Assembly (NCBI RefSeq): GCF_001425005.1
Contig: NZ_LMDB01000033.1
Span: forward strand, 249,238 to 313,237
DNA length: 64,000 bases
DNA from: Duganella sp. Root336D2
Lineage (GTDB): Bacteria > Pseudomonadota > Gammaproteobacteria > Burkholderiales > Burkholderiaceae_D
Direction of reading: 5' to 3'
Each line of letters opens with the position of its first letter. Position 1 is the stretch's first letter. A program made the translations under genes and the position numbers. Positions 26,058-34,157 of the stretch are shown here, piece by piece. The notes below the pieces were generated by a model. The model was not told where the DNA came from and did no database searches. It saw nothing but the letters and a program-made list of their open reading frames with translations.

Positions 26058-27421
26058 CAGTAGCGGTCGTTGAAGGCGAAGACAGGTTTGCGCTTGCTCC
26101 ACTCGCCCCGCGTAAAGTCCGGGAAGTCCAGCGTCTGGAAGTTCTGCGCGATCGATTGCTCGGACAGCGGCGTGATGGCGCTCCACGTCACCGCGTCGTA
26201 GATATCGATCGGCATCGGTGCGCGCGCCTTGAGCGCTTCCACAAAAGCATGGATCACGAAGTAATCCATGCCGCCGTGGCCCGCACCTGCCGCTTCGCTG
26301 GCGTATTTGCGCCACAGCGGGTGGTCGAACTGGTCCTGGTAAGCCTGGAAGTCCTCCCACTGGTGCGGCTTGCTCTTGCCTTCGACGTGGATGGAGTGGT
26401 TCACGTCCATCCACAGACCATTCGTTCCCTGCACGCGGAAACCCAGCGAATAAGGGCGCGGCAGCGAAGTATCGTGCTGCAGGACGATGGTCTCGCCGTT
26501 CTCACAGGCCAGCGTGGTGGTCACCACGTCGCCCAGGCTGAACCTCACCTTGCCGCTCGCGTGCTCGGCACCGCCCTGCTTGACGATGTAATCGTGCAGG
26601 CCGCGCGCCTTGGTGGCAAAGGTGTTGATACGGGTGAAGCGGTTGCCGCGGTTGATGTTGGTGTACATCGCGCACGGGCCGATGCCATGACTGGGATACA
26701 GCTCGCCATTGCGCTGCACCGAGTGCTCGGTGCGCCACTTCGCTTCCGACCAGCCCTTGGCACCGAATTCGATGCCGCTGCCGTATGGCTTGGCTGGATC
26801 GCCGTTGTTGAACTTCACCGCGCGCAAGTCGTGCTGGTAACCGCCTTGCAGGTGCACCAGTTCGCCGAACAGGCCGGAGCGCACCATCTGCAGCACCGCC
26901 ATCACGTCGCGGCGGTAGCACACGTTCTCCAGCAGCATGTACGGCGTGCCGGTCTTGAGCTGGGTGTCCAGCACGTCCCAGTGATCTTTCAGCGTCACAC
27001 CCGCCACCACTTCGCAGCCTACCGGCACCTTGGCCTGCATGGCGTCGATCGCCATTTGCGCGTGCCATTCCCATGGGGTGGCGATGATCACGCCGTCGAG
27101 CTGCTTCGAGTCCAGCATGCGGCGGTAGGCGTGCTTGTCGCCATCCTCGCCGAAGGTGCGCGGCTTCGGCTTGCCGGCTTTTTCGAACTGCGCCAGCGCC
27201 TTGCCCAGCATGATCGGTTCGATATCGCACAACGCAGCAACTTCCACGTCATCGCGGCGCACCAGTTCGCGCAGCAGCACCTGGCCGCGCATGCCGGTGC
27301 CGATCATGCCGAGCCGGAGCTTTTCGCGGCCGCCGGCCGCAAAGGCCGTCGGCAGCAGCAGGCTGCCCGCCAGCGCGGCGCCGGCGGTGAGGAAGTGTCG
27401 TCGATTGAATTGCTTGTCCAT
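26057..27421 (-). CDS. Exported GH109-type Gfo/Idh/MocA protein (alpha-N-acetylgalactosaminidase candidate)
   Basis: A 454-residue protein with a Tat-type signal (NRRHFLTAGAALAGSLLLP) and an NAD-binding Gfo/Idh/MocA core: LRLGMIGTGMRGQ Rossmann turn, CDIEP, and IATPWEWHAQMA. Conserved blocks LLENVCYRRDVMAVL, YPSHGIGP, INRGNRFTR and the late GHGGMDYFV segment match GH109 alpha-N-acetylgalactosaminidases, which cleave terminal alpha-GalNAc through a bound NAD+ redox mechanism. Tat export fits an enzyme folded with its cofactor. It sits between a TonB-dependent receptor and a metallophosphoesterase and faces GalNAc catabolic genes, which supports the assignment. A plain oxidoreductase remains possible. 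Confidence 0.85.
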   Translation of the reverse strand: MDKQFNRRHFLTAGAALAGSLLLPTAFAAGGREKLRLGMIGTGMRGQVLLRELVRRDDVEVAALCDIEPIMLGKALAQFEKAGKPKPRTFGEDGDKHAYRRMLDSKQLDGVIIATPWEWHAQMAIDAMQAKVPVGCEVVAGVTLKDHWDVLDTQLKTGTPYMLLENVCYRRDVMAVLQMVRSGLFGELVHLQGGYQHDLRAVKFNNGDPAKPYGSGIEFGAKGWSEAKWRTEHSVQRNGELYPSHGIGPCAMYTNINRGNRFTRINTFATKARGLHDYIVKQGGAEHASGKVRFSLGDVVTTTLACENGETIVLQHDTSLPRPYSLGFRVQGTNGLWMDVNHSIHVEGKSKPHQWEDFQAYQDQFDHPLWRKYASEAAGAGHGGMDYFVIHAFVEALKARAPMPIDIYDAVTWSAITPLSEQSIAQNFQTLDFPDFTRGEWSKRKPVFAFNDRY

Positions 27422-27452
27422 CTAGTCTTTACCTCTTTGGTTGGATCGCAGG

Positions 27453-30443
27453 TTACCAGAACTTGTAGCTGGCCGAGAGAGCGAAGACGCGTCCGAACAG
27501 GTTTTGCTGGTGGTTGTAGCCTTCCCAGCCGTTCGGGTCGTAGTACGGCTTCTTGTTGGTCACGTTCTTGATATTCAGGCCCAGCTCCAGGTTCTTGACC
27601 GGCTTCCAGTTGAAGCCCAGGTTGACCGTGTAGTACGAAGGCTGGCCGCCGCACAGGTTGTCCGGCAGTGCCACGCCGCCGGCAGTGCAGTTTTCCGGAG
27701 CGTTGTCGGTGTCGTACGCGCCGTATGCCCACTTGGCCTTGCCGGTGTAGTTGACGAACAGGCTGGTGACCAGGTTCTGGTAGGTCCAGTCGGCATTGAA
27801 GGTGGCGCGCAGGCGCGGCGAATCGTAGTAGCCCACGTAGTTGCCGGAGAAACCGCTGCCGTCTTCGTAATTGTAGGTTTCGCGCTTGCGAATCGTGAAG
27901 GCGGCTCCGGTATTCAGCTTGCCGTATTCGCCCAGCGAGAAGCGGGTGCGCGCATCGATGTCGAAGCCGTCCATCAGGGTGCGGCCGCGGTTCGAATAGG
28001 AGTTGATCAGGCCACCCAGGTTGCCAACCGAGTATTTCGGCATGCCAGCTGCAACGCAGGCCGGCAGGTTGGCCAGGTTGTTGCACATGGTGACCACGGC
28101 CGCCATATTGGCGCGGTCGGCATCGGTCAGGTCGTTGCGGATTGCCTGGTTGGTGCCGGCCAGGCTCGGGCCATGATTGGCAACCAGGTCGGTGAACAAC
28201 TGGTTGAAGTCCTGGCGCACGATCTCGTTGCGGCGGTACACGAACCAGTAGTCCAGCGAGATGCTGACGTCCTTGGTCGGCTGCAGCACCAGGCCAAGGG
28301 TCGAAATCTTGGCCTTTTCCGGCTTCAGGTCAGGGTTCGGCGGAGTCAGGCCGCCCACCGTGGTCGAGCAATTGGAGTTCAGCAGTGTCTTGCCCAGGTC
28401 CTGGTCGGTGCCGGTGACGGACTTCATCAGCAGCCTGGCGATGGCATTGGTTTCATCGCAGCGCACGGTGTCGCGGATGCCGCCCACCTGCGCGAACACG
28501 CCGCCGCTGCCCGATTCAGCCAGGTTCGGCGCACGGAAGCCTTCCGAATAGGTGCCGCGGACCATGATTTCAGGGCGTGCACGCCATTGGACGCCGATCT
28601 TCGGCGCCAGGTTGGCGGAAAAGTGCGGGTATTTGTCCACGCGGGCCGCGGCATTGATTTCCAGCGTATCGGTCACCGGCACCACCACTTCGCCGAACAG
28701 CGCGCTGACGGTGCGCTTGCCGTCGAACCAGGACCCGCCCTGCTGCGTGATCAGGCCATTGGCCGCATCGGCATTGCCGGGAGTATCGAAGCTTTCGCGC
28801 ATCAGGTTGGTGCCAATGGCTGCACGCACTTCACGCTCGCCCAGCTTGAACAGCGTGCCTTCCACCTTGGCGTCGAAGCTAATCAGCTTGGTCCAGGACT
28901 GGATGTCGAAAGTCGGGAAGGCTTCGCGGATCAGGGCCGCATTGGCTTCGCTGACCTCGCCGAACTTGAAGGCCGGGTTGTCGGCTATGTAGACGCGGCC
29001 GGTGATCGGGTCCCTGGTGGTCGGGCCGAAGGCTTTCTCGAAGCCTTTGGTGTTGATATTGGTGGTCTGGTACAGCGTGGAATGGCTGCCCGCGACACCC
29101 AGCGCGGTTTCGAAATCCCAGCTGCCGGCGAGGTGGCCGCGCAGGCCGGCCAGCACGCGGTAGTTGTCGTCCAGGTTCTTCTGTCCGAAGTGGCCGACCG
29201 CATCCTGCATGATGTAGTTCAGACCCGCCGCGCCGCCCATCTTGGCTGCCATGTCGGGATCCAGCTTGCCCTGCAGGTAGACGTTGTTCGGGCCCAGGTA
29301 AGGATTGACGAAGGTATTCAGCCTGGTGCCGGTATTGCGCGAGAACCAGTTGCTGGTGGTGCCGCTGTTGAAGCTGCGCGGGCCATTTTCACCGCGCAGC
29401 TTGATATGGGTGAAAGCGGCTTCGGCAAAGGCTTCCAGGTCTTCGCCCAGCTTCATGCGGCCGGACAGGAAACCGGTGGCGCGGTCGGAAGTCGGCCCGG
29501 TGTCCAGCGAATACGGCAGGTTGTTCCACACGCAGCGGGTGCCCGACGCTTCGGTAATCATGGTGGAGCAACCGCTCACCGCACGCTGGGTGCGCGCGTT
29601 GTTCTTGGCCGGGTCGAACACGAAGAAGGTGCCCGGGTTGGGCTGTCCAGGTTCGCTGCCGACACCGATGCGGAAGTTGGGAATGAAGTTGGGGTTGTTG
29701 ACGTAGAAGTAGTCCGGGCGCTTGTCATAAGTGTCGGACAGTGCTATACGGTCGCGCTGGTACACGTTCAGGGAAGCCATGAAGTTGTAGCCATCGTTGG
29801 CAAAGTCGCCCTTGCCGTACACCAGGCTGGCCTGGTGCTCGCCGTAAGCCGAGACTTTCTGGGAATGATCGGTGCTGACTTTCGCTTCCAGGCCCTGGTA
29901 ATTCTTCTTGGTGATCACGTTGATTACGCCTGCCACCGCATCGGAGCCGTACACTGCGGAGGCGCCGTCGGTCAGGATTTCCATGCGCTCGATTGCCGCT
30001 GCCGGAATCGAGTCGATGTTGACGAACATGGTCTGGAAGCCTGCCGGCGCGCCGTAGAACGACAGGCGGCGGCCATTCAGCAGCACCAGCGTGCCTTGCG
30101 CGCCAAGACCGCGCAGGTTGGCTTGCGAGGCGCCGTCGGAGCCGGTGAACATGGAGCGGAAGTCCTGCTGCGCCGGGCGTGCAGCTGGCAGGTTGTCCAG
30201 CACTTGCATCAGGGTCCGGGCGCCCATGTTTTCAATCTGCCTGGCGTCGATCACCTGCACTGGCGATGCGGTTTCCGCGTTGATGCGTTTCAGGCTGGAG
30301 CCGGTCACTTCGACGCGGTGGATCTTCTCGCCTTTCTCGCCTTTCTCGTCCTTCTTGTCATCCGCTCCATCGGCTGCCAAGGCGCCGCCGGCAAATCCAA
30401 TAGCTGCCAGCGCAGCGATCAATTTCTTCAGTTCCACTTGCAT
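27453..30443 (-). CDS. TonB-dependent receptor, probable glycan importer
   Basis: A 996-residue outer-membrane receptor. A signal peptide (cleavage near GALA-A) is followed by a charged Lys/Glu/Asp linker, a plug domain (about 40-165: VEVTGSSLKR, ASPVQVIDARQIENMG, NLRGLGAQGTLVLLNGRRL, GASAVYGSDAVAGVIN) and a 22-strand barrel ending in aromatic YKFW. No SusD partner or carboxypeptidase-like extension is present, as in Xanthomonas/Caulobacter-type carbohydrate loci. The GGAG abuts the annotated ATG, while a GTG two codons later (30437) has ideal spacing and may be the real start. Placement between GH31 and GH109 suggests import of GalNAc-containing oligosaccharides. Confidence 0.92.
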   Translation of the reverse strand: MQVELKKLIAALAAIGFAGGALAADGADDKKDEKGEKGEKIHRVEVTGSSLKRINAETASPVQVIDARQIENMGARTLMQVLDNLPAARPAQQDFRSMFTGSDGASQANLRGLGAQGTLVLLNGRRLSFYGAPAGFQTMFVNIDSIPAAAIERMEILTDGASAVYGSDAVAGVINVITKKNYQGLEAKVSTDHSQKVSAYGEHQASLVYGKGDFANDGYNFMASLNVYQRDRIALSDTYDKRPDYFYVNNPNFIPNFRIGVGSEPGQPNPGTFFVFDPAKNNARTQRAVSGCSTMITEASGTRCVWNNLPYSLDTGPTSDRATGFLSGRMKLGEDLEAFAEAAFTHIKLRGENGPRSFNSGTTSNWFSRNTGTRLNTFVNPYLGPNNVYLQGKLDPDMAAKMGGAAGLNYIMQDAVGHFGQKNLDDNYRVLAGLRGHLAGSWDFETALGVAGSHSTLYQTTNINTKGFEKAFGPTTRDPITGRVYIADNPAFKFGEVSEANAALIREAFPTFDIQSWTKLISFDAKVEGTLFKLGEREVRAAIGTNLMRESFDTPGNADAANGLITQQGGSWFDGKRTVSALFGEVVVPVTDTLEINAAARVDKYPHFSANLAPKIGVQWRARPEIMVRGTYSEGFRAPNLAESGSGGVFAQVGGIRDTVRCDETNAIARLLMKSVTGTDQDLGKTLLNSNCSTTVGGLTPPNPDLKPEKAKISTLGLVLQPTKDVSISLDYWFVYRRNEIVRQDFNQLFTDLVANHGPSLAGTNQAIRNDLTDADRANMAAVVTMCNNLANLPACVAAGMPKYSVGNLGGLINSYSNRGRTLMDGFDIDARTRFSLGEYGKLNTGAAFTIRKRETYNYEDGSGFSGNYVGYYDSPRLRATFNADWTYQNLVTSLFVNYTGKAKWAYGAYDTDNAPENCTAGGVALPDNLCGGQPSYYTVNLGFNWKPVKNLELGLNIKNVTNKKPYYDPNGWEGYNHQQNLFGRVFALSASYKFW

Positions 30444-30517
30444 CTCCTTTTTTTAGTTTGCAAAACGCCCTCCCCGGTCCGAAGAGGGGTTCGTTCTTAG
30501 CGACGAAAAATGTGCGG

Positions 30518-33500
30518 TCAGCGCGTTCGGACGGTGGCGCCCTCTGTGCCTATGAGTACGGCGTTGGCCCAGTTGCCGCAAACCTGGGCGGGTTGGGCGC
30601 CGCGCGCACCCAGGGTCCGCAGGCTGAGTTGCCTCAACCCGCGCAGATCGATTTCCGGCTTGACCACGGCCGGCGCAGTTACCAGGCCGCTGTCATACAG
30701 CAGGCGTTCCCCGCTCCAGACCTGGAACTGCAGGCCGCCGGCGCTACGGCAGCTATCGTCCACGCCAAGGTCGGCGCGCAGCAGGTTCCAGCTGCCCTCC
30801 AGATGCAGGTCGATGCGGCTGGAAGGTCCGACGCCCAGGCCTTTGCGGAACCACAGGCCGTTCATGCGCATTTCCTTGCCTTTGCCGGCAGGACGATCAC
30901 GGTTCACGCCTTTCGGCTGTGGCAGGTCGGACAGGAAGCTTTGCTGTTCGGCGCCTTCCTTCGTTCGATGTTCGAGGATGCGGAAGGTGGACAGCGCGAT
31001 CGGTCCCACTTCGGCCGGCTGCATGGCGTTGATTGCCTTGGCTGGTGCTTGCGCTGCTGCGGTGACCATCGGGTCGGTGGCGGCCGCGCCCTCGCCTTCC
31101 GGGTTCTGCGTGCTGAGCACGCGGAAGCGCAGCAGGCGGCCTGCGCTGGCCGGGAAGTTGATGGTTTGCGTTTCCTGCTGCAGCTTCAAGCGGCCGCTGA
31201 AGCTTGGCTTGCCCCATTCGCCGTTGGTATCCGCAATGTAGATTTCATAGTCGCGCACCTGGCCGTGCTTCCAGTGCTCGTCGTTGCGCGGCGCAATTTC
31301 GATGCCGTCCACCAGGCGGCGCTCCGTGAAGCCGATGGTCCATTCATGCGCACCGGTGCGGATCGACTGGTTGCGGGTGGTGCGGAACCAGGTGCCGGCC
31401 TTGTCGTCGAAGGCGTTCTCCAGCGGATGGCCGGGTTCTTCGGCCGGACGGCTCACCACCAGCAGGGCGTCGGGCGGCAGCGCGCGGCCCGGTTCCGGCG
31501 CCTGCGGGAAATTGTCGTCTTGCGCGGCCAGCGTCTGCGCGCCCTGCACGGCGATTTGCAGCGCCTGGCGGATATCCTGCCTGGCGGTCTTGACGAGCAG
31601 GGTTCCCGTCCGGTCTTGCGGGTCGTAGAACCAGCCTTCCGCTGCCGCCTCATATGCCGCGCGGTCCGTGTGGGCCGGCAAACTGCGGCTCGCCGCGGTG
31701 ACCGCCGCCGGCCGCTGGCGGGTCAGCATGCGCAGCGCGTAGCAGCGGCGTGCCTCCTGGCCTTCGTAGCTGCCTTCCACCGCAGCGATGTCGACGCTGA
31801 CGATGCCGCTCGATTCGCGCATGCGCAGCACTTGCTGGCTGAACGCGCCCTTCTGGTACTGGCGCGTGTTGCCATCGTCTTCATACAGCGTGAACGAGGA
31901 CTCGCCGTGCGGATACAGGTCCAGCGTCAGCACATCTTTCGGCTTCTCGCCGTCATACAACACTTCGGGATACATCGGCAGGATCGCGCCGGCGCGGACG
32001 AAGACCGGCAGCTTGTCGAGTGTGACCTGCAGGTCGAGGTCGCGCCCCGCAGCGCCGGCAGTCACCTGGCGGCCATCCCAGTACTCGAACCAGGTGCCTT
32101 GCGGCAGGTGGATGCCCTTGCGCCAGCCTTGCGATACCGCCTGGCTGCGATACACCGGCGCCACCAGCATGTCGCGGCCGAGAAGGAATTGGTACTTGTG
32201 CGCTTCGGTGAAAGCAGCAGGGTCGGACGGGTAATCCCACATCAGGCCACGCACCAGCGGCGCACCGCTATGCTCCGCTTCGCGCCCCAGTGTGTACATG
32301 TAGGGCGTCAGGCGCAGCTTCAGTTTCAGATAGCGCCGGTTGATGCTGCGGTAAGGTTCATCGAACCACCATGGATGCTTGCGCGCATTGGCCGACCAGC
32401 CCGACATCCCCATCAGCACCGGCGTGAACGCCTTCCATTGCAGGTCGCGGGTATAGGTCTCGGGGCTGCCGCCGAAAATCGCATCGACGTCGCCAGTCGC
32501 ATAGGCCTGGCCGGACAGGCCGGAACCCACCAGCGTCGGCACATGCCAGCGGATGTAGTCCCAGCTCGCGCTCTGGTCGCCGGTCCACGCCACGGCATAG
32601 CGCTGCGTACCGGCCCAGCCCATCACGGTCCAGATGAAAGGACGGCTGTCGGAGTTGTCCAGGATGCCGTCGTAAGCGGACTTGTTGGCGTCCAGCGAAA
32701 ACTGGTAGCCCTTGCCGGTCCACGCCACGTCCAGCTTCTGCACGCGGCTGCCGGCAGTGCCGACTTCCCACTTGATCTTGTCGACGCCGTTCTCGGTCCA
32801 CAGCCCGGTGCGGAAACCATACTTGGCCAGGCCTTGCACCGTCTCAGGCAAACTGCTGTAGCCGCAGCCGTAGCCGTCGTTCGGCAGGATCCAGCCGCCG
32901 GGCATATCGTTCTCGCGATATTGGCGCGCCACCGCATCGACAACGTCCGGCGTCTTGCCGGTCGGGCCGTCGCTCCAGCCTTTCGGCACGGTGCCCGGCT
33001 TCTTCACATTGTCGCCATCGTTGTAGCAATCGGCATCGCCGTATTCCAGCGCCCAGCGCGGCAGCATGCGCGCACGGCCGGTCCATTCGGTGTAGCGCGC
33101 CAGCACATCGCGCACGTCCTTGCCGACGAAGTAGTAGGCATCGAAGCGCGGCTCGGCGTGCTGCAAGGCCACCACGTCCTGCTGGCGCAAATCGTAGCTG
33201 CCATCCGACCAGGTGTTGCGCAGCATGCCCCAGCCGCGGGAGCTCATGAGGAAAGGCGCCGGGCTTGGGCGGTCGCCCTCTTCCCAGCCGCCCGAATAGG
33301 ACACTTCAAGCTGGCGGCCCTTGAACTCGAAACGGCCATTCTGCTGGCCGCCGCCGAAGAAGCGCTCCGCCTTGTCGCTGGACAGGGTCTGCACGCTGGC
33401 CTTATCGCCCAACTCCAGCGGCTGCACTTCGCGCCACAGCGCTTGCGTTTCGCCGGCGCGGAACAGGGTGAAGCGCACCGGGTTGCGGTCGATGCGCAAG

Positions 33501-33841
33501 GCCAGTTTGGACGTGCGCAGCAAAACATGATCGGGCTGCTCGCTTACGCTATGCTCAATGCGTGCAGCCGGCTTGCCGACCACGATGGCCGCGGCCTTGT
33601 CGCCGGCATCGGTCAGCTTGCCCTTGGGGCCGGCCCAGATGCGCAGTACATCGTCCTGCAGCAGGCCGACACGCACGATGGCGCCGGATTCGGTCGCCAG
33701 GTCCCAGTACAGGCCCTCGGCGGGGCCGGCCGGCGCGGCGGTGATGCTGCGCAGCTTTCCAAGTGGCGCGGCCAAGGCGGCACCTGTAGTGGCCAAGCCC
33801 ATGACGGCAGCGGCGATTGCAGTGCGGGTGAGTCTCTTCAT
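30518..33841 (-). CDS. Exported multidomain GH31 glycosidase with discoidin-like and NPCBM domains
   Basis: A 1107-residue exported enzyme with a signal peptide (1-24). It has an N-terminal beta-sandwich, a GH31 barrel (about 255-600), C-terminal beta domains with a DUF5110-like part, a discoidin-like domain (about 770-890) and a terminal NPCBM-type carbohydrate-binding domain (about 960-1107, with KGLGVGPSSRID and AGGLQFQVW). The nucleophile should be Asp371 (KLDVAW) and the acid/base Asp422 (WTGDQSASWDY). The surrounding blocks (WTVMGWAGTQRYA, GDVDAIFGGSPETYTRDLQWKAF) resemble the GH31 subgroup shown to be alpha-N-acetylgalactosaminidases, and the GalNAc neighbourhood agrees. ATG 33841 begins the signal peptide; the upstream extension is not used. 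Family secure, specificity inferred. Confidence 0.88.
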   Translation of the reverse strand: MKRLTRTAIAAAVMGLATTGAALAAPLGKLRSITAAPAGPAEGLYWDLATESGAIVRVGLLQDDVLRIWAGPKGKLTDAGDKAAAIVVGKPAARIEHSVSEQPDHVLLRTSKLALRIDRNPVRFTLFRAGETQALWREVQPLELGDKASVQTLSSDKAERFFGGGQQNGRFEFKGRQLEVSYSGGWEEGDRPSPAPFLMSSRGWGMLRNTWSDGSYDLRQQDVVALQHAEPRFDAYYFVGKDVRDVLARYTEWTGRARMLPRWALEYGDADCYNDGDNVKKPGTVPKGWSDGPTGKTPDVVDAVARQYRENDMPGGWILPNDGYGCGYSSLPETVQGLAKYGFRTGLWTENGVDKIKWEVGTAGSRVQKLDVAWTGKGYQFSLDANKSAYDGILDNSDSRPFIWTVMGWAGTQRYAVAWTGDQSASWDYIRWHVPTLVGSGLSGQAYATGDVDAIFGGSPETYTRDLQWKAFTPVLMGMSGWSANARKHPWWFDEPYRSINRRYLKLKLRLTPYMYTLGREAEHSGAPLVRGLMWDYPSDPAAFTEAHKYQFLLGRDMLVAPVYRSQAVSQGWRKGIHLPQGTWFEYWDGRQVTAGAAGRDLDLQVTLDKLPVFVRAGAILPMYPEVLYDGEKPKDVLTLDLYPHGESSFTLYEDDGNTRQYQKGAFSQQVLRMRESSGIVSVDIAAVEGSYEGQEARRCYALRMLTRQRPAAVTAASRSLPAHTDRAAYEAAAEGWFYDPQDRTGTLLVKTARQDIRQALQIAVQGAQTLAAQDDNFPQAPEPGRALPPDALLVVSRPAEEPGHPLENAFDDKAGTWFRTTRNQSIRTGAHEWTIGFTERRLVDGIEIAPRNDEHWKHGQVRDYEIYIADTNGEWGKPSFSGRLKLQQETQTINFPASAGRLLRFRVLSTQNPEGEGAAATDPMVTAAAQAPAKAINAMQPAEVGPIALSTFRILEHRTKEGAEQQSFLSDLPQPKGVNRDRPAGKGKEMRMNGLWFRKGLGVGPSSRIDLHLEGSWNLLRADLGVDDSCRSAGGLQFQVWSGERLLYDSGLVTAPAVVKPEIDLRGLRQLSLRTLGARGAQPAQVCGNWANAVLIGTEGATVRTR

Positions 33842-33864
33842 AAGCCTGCCTAAGGTGCAAGTTT

Positions 33865-33911
33865 TTTCGTTTTGATGGTCGTACTTTAGGAATAAAAGCA
33901 AAAAAGGTCAA
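33865..33911 (-). promoter_or_regulatory. Promoter of the GH31-TBDR-GH109 arm with an AgaR-like site
   Basis: On the minus strand, TTGACC (33906-33911) and TAAAGT (33883-33888) are 17 bases apart, predicting a start near 33876. Immediately downstream, 33865-33874 reads TTTCGTTTTG on the plus strand, matching the TTTC(A/G)TTT element typical of AgaR sites; bound repressor there would block the promoter. Confidence 0.55.
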
Positions 33912-33960
33912 CAAAAAGAAAGGAAACTGCACTTTTGCCTGGGTTTACAGTCTATTTTTC

Positions 33961-34000
33961 TTTCGTTTTAGCCGATATTGCAGTGCAATAGCTTTCATTT
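33961..34000. promoter_or_regulatory. Two central TTTC(A/G)TTT elements, candidate AgaR sites
   Basis: TTTCGTTTTA at 33961-33970 and TTTCATTT at 33993-34000 lie in the middle of the 316-bp divergent region, between the two promoters. They could allow a regulator bound at both ends to bridge by looping. They were identified by repetition of the same word four times in this region. Confidence 0.45.
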
Positions 34001-34079
34001 AGTAGCGGATACGCAACGCGACAGGCTGGAATGTGGTGGCTGGCCGTACAGTTCCGCCTACCGCGCCGGCAGGATCATC

Positions 34080-34127
34080 TTTCGTTTATCTTTCGTATTT
34101 GACTTTTCGAAATACTTTATTTATGCT
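34080..34127 (+). promoter_or_regulatory. agaS promoter overlapped by phased operator repeats
   Basis: TTGACT (34099-34104) and TATGCT (34122-34127) are exactly 17 bases apart, predicting a start near 34134. TTTCGTTT (34080-34087), TTTCGTAT (34091-34098) and TTTTCG (34104-34109) are spaced by about one helical turn and run into the -35 box. This is the arrangement expected for a DeoR/AgaR repressor. Confidence 0.6.
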
Positions 34128-34157
34128 TTAAGTCAACTTACAACTTTTCTTTTTTCG

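Noticed and set aside
27441..30500. A 1019-residue open frame opposite the TonB-dependent receptor gene
   Set aside because: The minus-strand frame has full receptor domains and a signal peptide, while the plus-strand translation has no family features. It is an artefact of high-GC codon usage.
30458..33853. A 1131-residue open frame opposite the GH31 gene
   Set aside because: Same reason: the GH31 motifs lie on the other strand and this frame is Arg/His/Ala-rich without domains.
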